Virus record (IMG/VR): IMGVR_UViG_3300010883_000207
Location: 1-33,275 of that record
Source of the DNA: a virus
DNA length: 33,275 nucleotides
Direction: 5' to 3' (one strand)
In this document: in pieces, positions 23,216 through 32,043 of the stretch
How positions within the stretch are numbered: position 1 is the stretch's first letter
Layout of the letters: each line of letters opens with the position of its first letter
Made by a program: the position numbers and the translations under genes
The notes under the pieces: model-generated
The model's database searches: none
What the model saw: the letters and a program-made list of their open reading frames with translations, nothing else
Told to the model about the DNA's origin: nothing

Positions 23216-23743
23216 TTAAGTTGTAGTGTTACTTTCCCAATATTGGTATCTCCAAGTGACCTCGAAAGTTTCAAGTGCCGTTACTTGATCCATATTCATA
23301 TCAACAGTTCCTACAGTCATCGGCCAAAGACCTCTAAATGTATAAGATTTCAAAGCACTACCATTTCTATCTAAATGATCCACAAAAGCGTCCACTTGAT
23401 AATCAGTAGGGTTTGATAATCCTTCATTGTCTGAATGATTGTTAATACCATTTGACCATCTTTCAACAGCATTTCTGATATCAAAAGAGGTATCATTGAT
23501 GATAGTTGTAGTCCAAGTTTGGAATGTTCTATCACCTGCCATGTAGATTGGTCTACCACGGAAGTTTACTGTTAATTCACCTATCTCTGAGCTTGGTAGT
23601 TGAGTAGCAGAACATAAAAACGCCATGTTTTCTGTTTCACCACCTACAGCAGCATAACCAGGAAAAGGCATAGTTACCTTAAACTGATTTTGTCTTGCTC
23701 CGCCACCTTTTAGTTTAGAGATAAAGTCTGATACATTTGCCAT
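23216..23743 (-). CDS. gp19: gp19 tail tube protein
   Basis: A 175-residue protein (T4 gp19 is 163). It has the conserved tail-tube sequence pattern: RQNQFKVTMPFPGYA, MAFLCSATQLPSSEIGELTV, FRGRPIYMAGDRTFQTWTTT, INDTSFDIRNAVERWSNGIN and TFEVTWRYQYWES. Its hexameric rings stack to make the inner tube inside the gp18 sheath. ATG with AAAGGAGAT. A stable hairpin after its stop may raise the level of this abundant protein's mRNA relative to the portal gene. Confidence 0.96.
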   Translation of the reverse strand: MANVSDFISKLKGGGARQNQFKVTMPFPGYAAVGGETENMAFLCSATQLPSSEIGELTVNFRGRPIYMAGDRTFQTWTTTIINDTSFDIRNAVERWSNGINNHSDNEGLSNPTDYQVDAFVDHLDRNGSALKSYTFRGLWPMTVGTVDMNMDQVTALETFEVTWRYQYWESNTTT

Positions 23744-23757
23744 TTTCTATCTCCTTT

Positions 23758-25758
23758 CTATGCGCCAGCTACTTCAGAAAAGGCAACGCCTGTTCTGGTA
23801 GCGACAAAGTTAAGTGTTATAAAGTTAATTGAACGATTTGGTTTGATATAGATATCAGCCACAAATTCGTTTCTGTCAATTACCTCTCCAGTATTATTTG
23901 TCTCATCAACTACAACAGCAAAATCTGTTATACCTCTTCGACCTTGTACATCTCTTAAAAACGGTTCTACCATATTTCTAAAATTCGCTCTAGTAAATTC
24001 ATCATTGAACTCAAATAGTTGGAATTTAGAAGCAGTAGCAATCGCTTTTTCTAATACAATAAACAGTCTTCTAACATTAATTCTGTCAAAAGCACTAGGT
24101 TTAGCCTGAGCAGTTTTATCACCAAACAAGATTGTTCCTTGTCCTGGGAATGTAACTACTGGATTAACTCTAGCTTTATACAATTCATCTCTTTGCGCTT
24201 GTGTTGGGTCAAATCCAAGTTTAATAGCACCTCTAATTTGGCCTCTATTAAAACCTGCAGGTGAATACCATGCATCCGCCACATTGTCTGTTCTTGCACA
24301 CAATCCAGCAATATCTCCATTTAATGGTACATAACGATATAACGCATTGTATTTGTCATATTGATATTTATAACCACTATCAAAGACTGCATAACTAGAT
24401 GAAGATAAACCATCAGCAAAAGCTTTGACATTAGCAGTTTGGGCAATAGGATCACTTACACCTACAACATCTGCTCTCGCAGGTGAAATAAATGCTACGC
24501 AATCTTTTCTGCCTTCTGCAACATCAATTACTTTAGTTGCCATAGTATCTCCAGTAGCATCAGCTGCTGTATGAGAAGGTCCGCCAATTAGTAAATCTAC
24601 ATCTACTGTTTCAGAATCTCCCAACTTATCCCAAGCAAGACTTAACTGAGCAGCAGTTACTGGAGTACCAGTTGTACTAGTTTGTCCTGTATTTGTTCCA
24701 CCTGTTAGTGAAGATTTAAATACAGTAAAGTCATTTGTGCCTTGTTGGTCAAATGTTTGTCCAGTTTTTGCTGAACCTGCATTTGCTAAAGTTGTTTCGT
24801 GATCCATCCAGTAAATATATTTACTTTGTTGATAGAGAACATCAGCATAATAATTAGTATCGCCTTGAGCATTTTTAGCATCTGAAGCTTGTGAAAGTCC
24901 TTCAAATTTTTCTAAAATTGTTCCAGCTGTACCTGTGATACCGCCATCTTCGTCAATAATAGCAATATGCAATTCATCAAGTGAACCACCAGCATTGGAT
25001 ACATCATCCGTTGTTGTTGGTGCTTGTGAGAATTGCCAATAATGTTCCCAATATCTTTTTATTTTTGCATTATCTACTACAGCGTGTCTTAATCCACCAC
25101 TTGAAGTTTGTCCAGAAGCTGGGTCAAAACGAGCAATGGTTAATACATGTGTAGATATGCCGGTAATTTTATAATAATGTCCAGACGGTGCAGCTGTATA
25201 AACAGTAGCACTTCCAAACTCTAATACATCACCAACTTGCATTATAGAACCATCATCAACTGTGATAGTTGTATCACCAATAGCCGCTGAAGCGTCAGCG
25301 ACAAGGTTTCCGCCCATTTGACTTGCGCCAAAAGCAGTTGCGTTGGTACACATAGAGACTTGAAGGTTGTTGCCTGTTGTACCCGCTTCACGAGCAGCCC
25401 AAGAGCCAACACTTCCTTGTCCAGTGGCATAATTATTTAAATAGTCTGTAGTGTTTTTGATTAGCACAGGCGTACCTGATACACCAGCATTGACACAGCC
25501 GGTTGCCGCTCTTACCACTTTTAAGGCATTTCCGTATTGTAGAAAATTGGTTGCACTAAAAATGTACTCGAAATTATTAACATCTGGTTTCCCAAACACC
25601 CTAATAAATTCTTGCTCACTAGAGATTAAAGTAACCTCTTCCATTGGCCCTTTCTCACTAATTATTACTGCACCACCAATTGAAGTTGATACTGCAGGAA
25701 TTACATTAGTAAGATCCTTTTCCGTAACGAGAACACCAGGTGAAACTAAAAAAGCCAT
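23758..25758 (-). CDS. gp18: gp18 contractile tail sheath protein
   Basis: A 666-residue sheath protein (T4 gp18 is 659). N-terminus SPGVLVTEKDLTNVIPAVST and SIGGAVIISEKGPMEEVTLI are typical; the C-terminal domain has RINVRRLFIVLEKAIATASK, FLRDVQGRRGITDFAVVVDE and DIYIKPNRSINFITLNFVAT, the most conserved part of phage sheaths. The middle (about 120-330) is Thr/Gly-rich and variable, probably surface-exposed. ATG with AAGGAG; a TATAAATA late box lies 47 nt upstream. Confidence 0.97.
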   Translation of the reverse strand: MAFLVSPGVLVTEKDLTNVIPAVSTSIGGAVIISEKGPMEEVTLISSEQEFIRVFGKPDVNNFEYIFSATNFLQYGNALKVVRAATGCVNAGVSGTPVLIKNTTDYLNNYATGQGSVGSWAAREAGTTGNNLQVSMCTNATAFGASQMGGNLVADASAAIGDTTITVDDGSIMQVGDVLEFGSATVYTAAPSGHYYKITGISTHVLTIARFDPASGQTSSGGLRHAVVDNAKIKRYWEHYWQFSQAPTTTDDVSNAGGSLDELHIAIIDEDGGITGTAGTILEKFEGLSQASDAKNAQGDTNYYADVLYQQSKYIYWMDHETTLANAGSAKTGQTFDQQGTNDFTVFKSSLTGGTNTGQTSTTGTPVTAAQLSLAWDKLGDSETVDVDLLIGGPSHTAADATGDTMATKVIDVAEGRKDCVAFISPARADVVGVSDPIAQTANVKAFADGLSSSSYAVFDSGYKYQYDKYNALYRYVPLNGDIAGLCARTDNVADAWYSPAGFNRGQIRGAIKLGFDPTQAQRDELYKARVNPVVTFPGQGTILFGDKTAQAKPSAFDRINVRRLFIVLEKAIATASKFQLFEFNDEFTRANFRNMVEPFLRDVQGRRGITDFAVVVDETNNTGEVIDRNEFVADIYIKPNRSINFITLNFVATRTGVAFSEVAGA

Positions 25759-25804
25759 CTTGTTTTCTCCTTAAATTTAAGAATTGTTAATTTGTTCTTA
25801 CATC

Positions 25805-25812
25805 TATTTATA
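25805..25812 (-). promoter_or_regulatory. T4-type late promoter for gp18
   Basis: Minus strand TATAAATA, within a 14-bp palindrome (25804-25817, CTATTTATAAATAG), giving a leader of about 40 nt that carries the gp18 ribosome binding site. Because it is palindromic the box also reads on the plus strand. Confidence 0.7.
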
Positions 25813-25824
25813 AATAGCAAAGTT

Positions 25825-27465
25825 TTAGAGTCCTCTCTTGTATTTTACAGGCGACCACATTGTTCCATAAGGATCTTTAAAAGTTTCTGGTTCTGGTGGA
25901 TCAACACCATCATCTATAAAACCAAATGGCGCCATATCTTGGTCCATTGCGGATTGTTGTTCATCTACAAGTCTTGCTCTTATATCTTGGTCTGTTAATT
26001 CTTTAAAGTAAGTTTGATTTGATAGCCATGCAAATATAACTAAACAGGTTACTAAATCATCACTACTACCATCTTCTGCCTGAAATTTATCTTTACCTTT
26101 TAGTATATAGGTTGATAATTCTTGTATGATTTCAAAATCTTCTACTATTATTTTATCATGTTCTATCATTGCTTTTAAGTTAGAACATCCTATTTTCTTT
26201 GTTGCTTTAGTTGTTCGTAAACCTAATTGACTTTGTCTTCCACTAAATCCTGTACCTGCGACCTGACCTGAACGACCTCTTTGATTTACCATAATCAGAT
26301 TGTCATACTCTAGGTCAAACTGCATAGTATCTGCCACCTGTCCACCAATATCATTTACCTCAATCAATACCTCTGCTTGATTATATACTGTTGCAATTTT
26401 ATAAATTATTTGAGGAAACACTAATGGTTTAATTTCATTATTTCTATATTTTGCAACCACCTTATATGGTATACTTGTAGCGTCTATTACAACAAACGCT
26501 GAATAATCATTGACGGTACCACGAGCAACATCAACAGTAATTACATATCTTAAACCTTTTTTTGGATCTTCATGTATATCTAAACCTGCATTTGATTTAA
26601 TTGGTGTATTGTGTGATAATACTTTTAACTTACTAGGATTAATTAATGTATCAACACTACCTAAAAACTCACAATCAAACTCCGTTCTAAATTGTGCTTC
26701 ACTTGTATTCTTTATTGTTTCTTCTCTCCACTTTTCATCTCTACCTGGCACCTCTGACCAATGAACCTCAATAGGTTTATAACTATTTCTTCCACCTTGA
26801 GCATCATTCCATAACTTATAAAACATATTCATTCCATGTGGAGTGGATACAATAATTACTTTTGAATTTTTACCAGAAGAAATAGTAGGATAAACTGAAC
26901 TAAAAAATTGTTCAGCAATATTATTAGGTACATAAGCAAACTCATCCAAGAATATTATGTTATAAGTACCACCACGAACAGCAGAACTTGATGTTGCAGC
27001 CGCCAGTATTTTACTACCATTCTCTAATTCTAAACTACCTTTATTCCAGTTTATAACACCTTGTTGAATAAACTTTGGTAAATTTTCATATGCAAGTTGC
27101 AAACGACCTAACAAATCCCTAGCAACCTGTGCTTTGTTAGCAAGTATAGCAAGATTTGTACTAGGATTAAATATTGCATAATGTAAAAGATAAGCAATAA
27201 TTATTGTTGACTTACCTGTTTGTCTAGGTAACTTACAAATAGAGAAACGATTGTTATGAAACATATCTATCATTTCTTCTTGAAAAGTATATAATTTGAA
27301 TGGTTGTAATCCGTGGTCTAGTGTTACTATTTTCAAATAAGTGGTAATAAAATAAATAGGATTCTTTTCACACTTTAAAAATTCCTCTACTTGTTTTTTA
27401 GTAAAACGAACCTTTTGATTAGCCGCTTTTAAATTTGGATTACCTAAATAAGATTTTGTTTCCAT
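25825..27465 (-). CDS. gp17: gp17 terminase large subunit
   Basis: A 546-residue packaging motor (T4 gp17 is 610). ATPase domain: adenine-side FKLYTFQEEMID, Walker A LPRQTGKST (79-87), Walker B IIFLDEFAYV (170-179) and the coupling motif VSTPHG (206-211). Nuclease domain: ITVDVARG (D312), LIEVNDIGG (E369) and a C-terminal DGSSDDLVTC. It cuts concatemers and pumps DNA into proheads through gp20. ATG with GAGGAAG. Two oxygenase genes separate it from gp16. Confidence 0.97.
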   Translation of the reverse strand: METKSYLGNPNLKAANQKVRFTKKQVEEFLKCEKNPIYFITTYLKIVTLDHGLQPFKLYTFQEEMIDMFHNNRFSICKLPRQTGKSTIIIAYLLHYAIFNPSTNLAILANKAQVARDLLGRLQLAYENLPKFIQQGVINWNKGSLELENGSKILAAATSSSAVRGGTYNIIFLDEFAYVPNNIAEQFFSSVYPTISSGKNSKVIIVSTPHGMNMFYKLWNDAQGGRNSYKPIEVHWSEVPGRDEKWREETIKNTSEAQFRTEFDCEFLGSVDTLINPSKLKVLSHNTPIKSNAGLDIHEDPKKGLRYVITVDVARGTVNDYSAFVVIDATSIPYKVVAKYRNNEIKPLVFPQIIYKIATVYNQAEVLIEVNDIGGQVADTMQFDLEYDNLIMVNQRGRSGQVAGTGFSGRQSQLGLRTTKATKKIGCSNLKAMIEHDKIIVEDFEIIQELSTYILKGKDKFQAEDGSSDDLVTCLVIFAWLSNQTYFKELTDQDIRARLVDEQQSAMDQDMAPFGFIDDGVDPPEPETFKDPYGTMWSPVKYKRGL

Positions 27466-27492
27466 ATTCTTCCTCTGTCTTACTATTTAGTA

Positions 27493-28074
27493 TTACCCAT
27501 TGTATCCATTATGTCCGTACTTATAACCAGGTCCATCAAAACGCAAATCAAAACTAATCATAATTCTTTCTTCATCATTATTGTGTGGTGTTGTACCATG
27601 GTCTAAAAAAGACGGCCATAAAAACAAATCACCTTCTTCTGGTGTATAAAATCTCATATTACCCTTGTCTATAAATTTTTGTGACCACGAATTGCCTTGT
27701 GGTCGTGGGTCTCTAAAATATAATTGACTAGAATTTTCAGGCACTTGTAAATAATATGCACCACTCATTGTGTGTTCATTATGTGTATGCATTAAATGAT
27801 ACTCACCTCTCTTAATAATATTTGCCCACATATTCGTTAACATTATATTTGTTACATTCTTACCAAACAAATTATTACACATATTAAATATTGTTTCTTT
27901 TAAATCAGGATAATCCAAATCAGTTTTGGATGTCCAAGCACCATCAGGATTTTCATTTGGGTCTCTTAACTCATCACGGTTTGTTGATATGTGTTGTAAA
28001 ATATCTTGATATGGACCTATGTTTGTTTTAAACAAAGGTGTATGCCATAATTGTTCTGTTTGTATATTAGCCAT
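27493..28074 (-). CDS. 2OG-Fe(II) oxygenase-like protein (2OG-FeII_Oxy_5 type)
   Basis: A 193-residue protein. Iron-binding region MHTHNEHTMSGAYYLQVP (about 95-112), then YFRDPRP, and EEGDLFLWPSFLDHGTTPHN with the distal His, and ERIMISFDLRF with the Arg that would hold 2-oxoglutarate. N-terminus EQLWHTPLFKTNI is the usual W-x-T/H-P-L/I start of the family. Substrate unknown; related phage genes are thought to hydroxylate proteins, nucleobases or small molecules, none shown. It overlaps the previous gene by 8 nt and has no clear Shine-Dalgarno. Confidence 0.8.
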   Translation of the reverse strand: MANIQTEQLWHTPLFKTNIGPYQDILQHISTNRDELRDPNENPDGAWTSKTDLDYPDLKETIFNMCNNLFGKNVTNIMLTNMWANIIKRGEYHLMHTHNEHTMSGAYYLQVPENSSQLYFRDPRPQGNSWSQKFIDKGNMRFYTPEEGDLFLWPSFLDHGTTPHNNDEERIMISFDLRFDGPGYKYGHNGYNG

Positions 28075-28552
28075 AATAATTAAAATTAATTACAATCCTT
28101 TTTTCACTATCTGAACTTAAAACGCCACAATGTTCAATACTACTTGGAAAAATAACCATTCTATTTTCAACACAATCAACTTTTGTATTATCCTTAAAGG
28201 AAGTATAACCATTATTTGTATTCATATACAAAATAGAAGTGGTAGAATTTTTTGATGGTGTATCATAATGCCAACCAGACTGTTTTTGTTCAGGTGACTT
28301 TAAACATAAATTACATTGTACTCTCATTAAGGATTGTACATTTAATTTATCTAACACAGGTGGTATCAGTTTATCAAACATATCATTATCTGGTCTGTTA
28401 TCAATATAAAAACAATGACCAAACCAAGTAATATTATCACCACCATCAATTGTTGTATCTCTTACAAACCAAGGTGTGTTATTATCAAATAAATAATCTC
28501 TTAATAGTAAAAAGTCTTTTTGATTCAAAAAGTTATCAACAACTTTTATCAC
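28067..28552 (-). CDS. 2OG-Fe(II) oxygenase-like protein (HxD type)
   Basis: A 161-residue protein starting with GTG that overlaps the gp16 stop; AAGGAG touches the GTG, so the spacing is unusual and the start uncertain. Double-stranded beta-helix residues: WHYDTPS (HxD) at about 109-115, GYTSFKD, then FPSSIEHCG with the distal His and RIVINF with the 2OG Arg. N-terminus VVDNFLNQKDFLLLRDYLFD resembles prolyl-4-hydroxylase-like phage proteins. Second of two oxygenase genes between gp16 and gp17. Substrate unknown. Confidence 0.75.
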   Translation of the reverse strand: MIKVVDNFLNQKDFLLLRDYLFDNNTPWFVRDTTIDGGDNITWFGHCFYIDNRPDNDMFDKLIPPVLDKLNVQSLMRVQCNLCLKSPEQKQSGWHYDTPSKNSTTSILYMNTNNGYTSFKDNTKVDCVENRMVIFPSSIEHCGVLSSDSEKRIVINFNYYG

Positions 28553-28950
28553 TCCTTATCTTTCTTTAACATTTTTTGTAATTCAGTTGTTGAACCTACA
28601 AATAAAGCATTTGTTACTTTACCTGGTCTTTGTACCACCTCATCATTAAGTTTTTTCATCTTCTCTTGTAACTGTAAAAGTTTTTCTGTTACCTCACCCA
28701 CATTCTTAATTAGTTGTCCTGCAACTTCATATGTTCTTGGGTGATCCGTTTCTTTTGCAAGTGTAAGTATACCATCTATAGCATCCTGTCCTCGTTCTAC
28801 AAGACTATATAAATTTTCTCTACTATACTTGTAGTCTGCTGTAACATCTTCATTTTCTTCTGGTCGAGGTATTGCAGGTTTACTTTCAACAATTTCTTTT
28901 GTTTCAGTAATATCTAATATTTCGTTTAATTTATCTTCAACTTTTTTCAT
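28549..28950 (-). CDS. gp16: gp16 terminase small subunit
   Basis: About 133 residues, from ATG at 28950 (in-frame TTG and GTG lie just upstream). Helical with a coiled-coil centre: YSRENLYSLVERGQDAIDGI, LAKETDHPRTYEVAGQLIKN, VGEVTEKLLQLQEKMKKLND. This matches the gp16 pattern of T4-like phages (T4 gp16 is 164). It forms rings that recognise DNA and regulate gp17. It overlaps the oxygenase gene upstream by 14 nt. Confidence 0.88.
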   Translation of the reverse strand: MKKVEDKLNEILDITETKEIVESKPAIPRPEENEDVTADYKYSRENLYSLVERGQDAIDGILTLAKETDHPRTYEVAGQLIKNVGEVTEKLLQLQEKMKKLNDEVVQRPGKVTNALFVGSTTELQKMLKKDKE

Positions 28951-29491
28951 AACCACCAAACTTTATTGAAAACCTAGGTATATTAGGTTGATTAAATGAC
29001 ATTGCCTTATGCAACACATTACCATTAAACTCTATTACTCTACCTTGTTTAAATGGTACAATTTCGCCATCTTTAACTATAAACTCACCACCAGGATAAT
29101 CATTGTTCATATCAACACATGTTAGCATTAATATAAACACTTTATAATTATCGTCACCATCTTTATGAAATGTACCATCCATACCTTTAAATTGTAAGTT
29201 GGCAAATATTTCTTTTAATTTGATATTGGGGGCTAAGTGTTCAAAAGCTTCAGTTAACTCTAAAAACTTTTCTCTTTTATATAGAACTATATCTTTCCAA
29301 TTGTTGTACTTATAGAGCATACGACCCATAATTCTATGTTGTCCTATTTGTCCATATGGCCAAGATTGTCTACCGGCAATATTGTCCGCATACCATGAAA
29401 CATTTGTTGATAAGTAAAAAGCTAAATCGTCAACCCATTTCTTATCAAAAATGTTATCACGAATCTTTATCTGTTCCGGATTCTGGATCAT
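28937..29491 (-). CDS. 2OG-Fe(II) oxygenase-like protein (HxD type), between gp15 and gp16
   Basis: About 184 residues. The frame stays open to 29674, but that part lies inside gp15 and has low-complexity shadow composition, so I use ATG at 29491 (MIQNPEQIKIRDNIFDKKWV). Iron site TFHKDGDD (HxD), then PGGEFIVKDGEIVPFKQGRV, distal His in NVLHKAMS and the Arg in PRFSIKFGGY. Overlaps the gp15 end by 35 nt. The Shine-Dalgarno is weak (AGGA 12 nt upstream). Substrate unknown. Confidence 0.75.
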   Translation of the reverse strand: MIQNPEQIKIRDNIFDKKWVDDLAFYLSTNVSWYADNIAGRQSWPYGQIGQHRIMGRMLYKYNNWKDIVLYKREKFLELTEAFEHLAPNIKLKEIFANLQFKGMDGTFHKDGDDNYKVFILMLTCVDMNNDYPGGEFIVKDGEIVPFKQGRVIEFNGNVLHKAMSFNQPNIPRFSIKFGGYEKS

Positions 29492-30275
29492 AATTATCTG
29501 CGTCCTGGAAGAATGATGAAGTTTCACTAAATCCAAAATTATCGTCAGCATCTGCTGTAGTTGGATTAGGTGTAACAACATATCTCTGCTCACGCTTCGC
29601 TGTTGTTGTATTTGTATCTGTGTATTGGTCAACCTGAACTTGTTTAATAACACCTGTACTTGTAACAGGTCCATATAAATACATTTTTGCTGTAAAGTTT
29701 AAAGTGTACACTAATACTCGTCTATCTGTAAAAGCACCATCATAACTATCTTCATAAGATACATCATTTAATACAATAGGAACATCACGGACAATACCTA
29801 ATGTTGGCATAACATTTAATGCTACTGTATAGTCTGGTTGAAACATAGGTAATATTTGTTCTATAATTTGTAAGGCATCCTCACTATTTTTTGCCATTGC
29901 AAATAAAGTAAAACCTACATTGTAAGGGACAGGCATATAAGAATTTTGTAATGACTTACTATCTGCACCTTTTACTTTTTTAAATTTCTGAACACGATTT
30001 AGTTTTCTTGCTGGGTCATAAGTTAAACCAACTAATTCAAAACCAATTCGTGGTAAAGTTAATGCTGTTGAGACAGCAGTAGATGCTGTGCGAGCAGAAT
30101 CCTGGTCAATTCTTGTTAAAAATTTTTGTTTGGGTCCATACGCTAAAGGTACTTTCATCTTTTGAGTTACTTTACCTGTGCTTGATTTTCGATATATGTA
30201 CATATCGTTAAACAATGTGCCAAACGCCACAATTGTTTTTCTAATCAATTCATGGTATTGTGCGTCTTTAAACAT
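29457..30275 (-). CDS. gp15: gp15 proximal tail sheath stabilizer
   Basis: A 272-residue protein, the same length as T4 gp15. Parts that fit the family are LIRKTIVAFGTLFNDMYIYR, KVPLAYGPKQKFLTRID, LTLPRIGFELVGLTYDPARK and YMPVPYNVGFTLFAMAKNSE. It caps the sheath and joins tail to neck. The acidic last 40 residues look like an added tail and overlap the next gene. ATG with AAAGGAAT. Confidence 0.93.
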   Translation of the reverse strand: MFKDAQYHELIRKTIVAFGTLFNDMYIYRKSSTGKVTQKMKVPLAYGPKQKFLTRIDQDSARTASTAVSTALTLPRIGFELVGLTYDPARKLNRVQKFKKVKGADSKSLQNSYMPVPYNVGFTLFAMAKNSEDALQIIEQILPMFQPDYTVALNVMPTLGIVRDVPIVLNDVSYEDSYDGAFTDRRVLVYTLNFTAKMYLYGPVTSTGVIKQVQVDQYTDTNTTTAKREQRYVVTPNPTTADADDNFGFSETSSFFQDADNYDPESGTDKDS

Positions 30276-30286
30276 AATTTATTCCT

Positions 30287-31180
30287 TTAAATATCGCTTG
30301 GATCACCAAATGGATTCTTTTCGCTAAAATCAAATATATCGTTTGTTGTATCAGTATCATTTAAACCTGCTTCGTCATCAAAAGTTATATTTCTAGCACC
30401 AGTTGTTCCAGAAGGATCCTCACTTGTTAAATTACTAGTTAAATAATCTTCTTGTATTATATAGTCAACATAATTAGGGTCATCTTCCAAAATTAAGTTA
30501 TCACTATCTGTTTCATCAACAAGGAAGAAGTCGCCTGTTCCTGTTTCTGTTAGTAATGCTTCAACATTACCAGTTGTGTCCTCTGCTAACAATGAACCAG
30601 CAGATGTTGTACCACTCTCTAATGTAAATTGATTTAATAATAAATCTAATGATACTTTTGTTAATTTCTCATCAATTTCCGTAATACCAGTTGAAACTAA
30701 TTCACTACTATATTCCCATACAGAACATTTTAATTTGAAGATAGGCAAATCATTGATTTGATACATTGGATCCTCATCTTCAACAAAATCTACTTGCCAA
30801 AACTTTTTAAAAGTTGGCATGTATATAACATCACCTTCTACAGGTCGATTTATGGAAATTGTATTTGATGGTTGGTCAACAAGCATTTCAAAACTACGCC
30901 TACTGACAACAAGGGTCAATTCGTCCCTCATTTCCAATCCAAACTTGCCTATTAGGTCTTGTTGTCCTGCAAAGCCATTTACATCTTCTACATACATTTC
31001 TATTACATAGTTTTCTGTAAATGTGGAATCAGGTGTTTCACCTAATATTTTATCTTCTGTAACAGTTTTTCTTGGCAGATAATGAACTTCATGTCCGTAT
31101 ATCTTTAATTGCTCTATAATCAAATCTTCATATAGATTTTTTTCAGAGCGTGTGCCATGACTGAAATAAGTATTTCGCAT
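30287..31180 (-). CDS. gp14: gp14 neck protein
   Basis: A 297-residue protein (T4 gp14 is 256). N-terminus MRNTYFSHGTRSEKNLYEDL and LIIEQLKIYGHEVHYLPRKT, with FAGQQDLIGKFGLEMRDELT and the QVDFVEDEDPMYQINDLPIF segment, match T4-type gp14. The last 90 residues are acidic, Thr/Asp-rich and not seen in T4, which explains the extra length. It forms the neck with gp13. Starts 4 nt after gp13. Confidence 0.93.
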   Translation of the reverse strand: MRNTYFSHGTRSEKNLYEDLIIEQLKIYGHEVHYLPRKTVTEDKILGETPDSTFTENYVIEMYVEDVNGFAGQQDLIGKFGLEMRDELTLVVSRRSFEMLVDQPSNTISINRPVEGDVIYMPTFKKFWQVDFVEDEDPMYQINDLPIFKLKCSVWEYSSELVSTGITEIDEKLTKVSLDLLLNQFTLESGTTSAGSLLAEDTTGNVEALLTETGTGDFFLVDETDSDNLILEDDPNYVDYIIQEDYLTSNLTSEDPSGTTGARNITFDDEAGLNDTDTTNDIFDFSEKNPFGDPSDI

Positions 31181-31184
31181 GTTT

Positions 31185-32012
31185 TTATCCTACCATATAT
31201 TGCGGTGGTAATTCGTATGATAATTGTATTTGTTCTTCTAATTTGTTTATTTCTTCTTGCGCCTGTGTATATAATTGTTCACCATTCATAGTAACACCAC
31301 CTAACATAGCAACACCTTGAAACTTAATAAGATTTTGGCCCCATTGCCTTTTAATTAACTGTATAAGATATTTCTTTAAATAAAGGTCATTAAAGATATC
31401 TGTATATGTTGATGGGTCTAATTTTCTATGACATTCTATAATTATATAATCACCTGAAGATACATCATTTTCCCAATCCATATCAATATACAATCTGTTT
31501 TTATGCATATTATATCTTACAGGTCTTTCACCTACAAGTATATGGTCTAATAAATCTAAATGTCTTAATGTCATATCATAATGTATAATGCTTTGAGATG
31601 AAAAATCATACAAATCATTTAATCTCATTTGATATCTTACATCAAATAAATTAAGCGCCGCTTTATCAGTAAATGGAAATACACTAACTACAGACATTAC
31701 ACTTGATGGCATTGGTATATAATTCTTACCTTCTTTCCAAACAGAAGTTACCGTACTATCTGCCGTATCTGTAACTGTTGATAGTGTTTCATCTGACCTT
31801 GCTCGAGTAATATCAGCCGCTGTAATTTGATGTTTTAAATACATTCTTTCAATACCATCATAATGATACTGTGCAAAATACATTAACGCTTCGTCTATTC
31901 TATCTTCCACTTGGTCATCTTCTACATTAATCTCAATGACAGGTTTGCCTAAAGCTCTTAAGCAATACTGTTTCATAGTTTCTCTTGTGGTAATTGGATT
32001 GTTTTGTGCCAT
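31185..32012 (-). CDS. gp13: gp13 neck protein
   Basis: A 275-residue protein (T4 gp13 is 309). TTRETMKQYCLRALGKPVIE, NVEDDQVEDRIDEALMYFAQ and YHYDGIERMYLKHQIT are characteristic of gp13; the C-terminus has RQWGQNLIKFQGVAMLGGVT. No Shine-Dalgarno is present; a CATAAATA late box ends 7 nt before the ATG, suggesting a leaderless message that heads the long virion operon. Confidence 0.94.
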   Translation of the reverse strand: MAQNNPITTRETMKQYCLRALGKPVIEINVEDDQVEDRIDEALMYFAQYHYDGIERMYLKHQITAADITRARSDETLSTVTDTADSTVTSVWKEGKNYIPMPSSVMSVVSVFPFTDKAALNLFDVRYQMRLNDLYDFSSQSIIHYDMTLRHLDLLDHILVGERPVRYNMHKNRLYIDMDWENDVSSGDYIIIECHRKLDPSTYTDIFNDLYLKKYLIQLIKRQWGQNLIKFQGVAMLGGVTMNGEQLYTQAQEEINKLEEQIQLSYELPPQYMVG

Positions 32013-32019
32013 AATATAC

Positions 32020-32027
32020 TATTTATG
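32020..32027 (-). promoter_or_regulatory. Late-promoter-like box (CATAAATA) for gp13
   Basis: Minus strand CATAAATA followed by GTATATT and the gp13 ATG. It sits in a 31-nt divergent gap. Confidence 0.5.
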
Positions 32028-32030
32028 CAA

Positions 32031-32038
32031 TATATATA
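32031..32038 (+). promoter_or_regulatory. Late-promoter-like box (TATATATA) for the plus-strand oxygenases
   Basis: Plus strand TATATATA (one mismatch to TATAAATA), then 5 nt, then the ATG at 32044. It mirrors the gp13 box in the same gap. AT-rich context makes chance occurrence possible. Confidence 0.35.
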
Positions 32039-32043
32039 CCTAT

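Noticed and set aside
27484-27491. ACTAAATA as a late promoter for gp17
   Set aside because: Two mismatches to the late box and overlaps the stop region of the preceding gene; too weak to list.
29492-29674. N-terminal extension of the oxygenase gene into gp15
   Set aside because: Gln/Leu-rich shadow of the gp15 frame; the oxygenase domain begins after 29491.
31936-32043. N-terminal extension of the first plus-strand oxygenase
   Set aside because: It would overlap the start of gp13 on the other strand and adds no family-like sequence; the ATG at 32044 matches the usual protein start.
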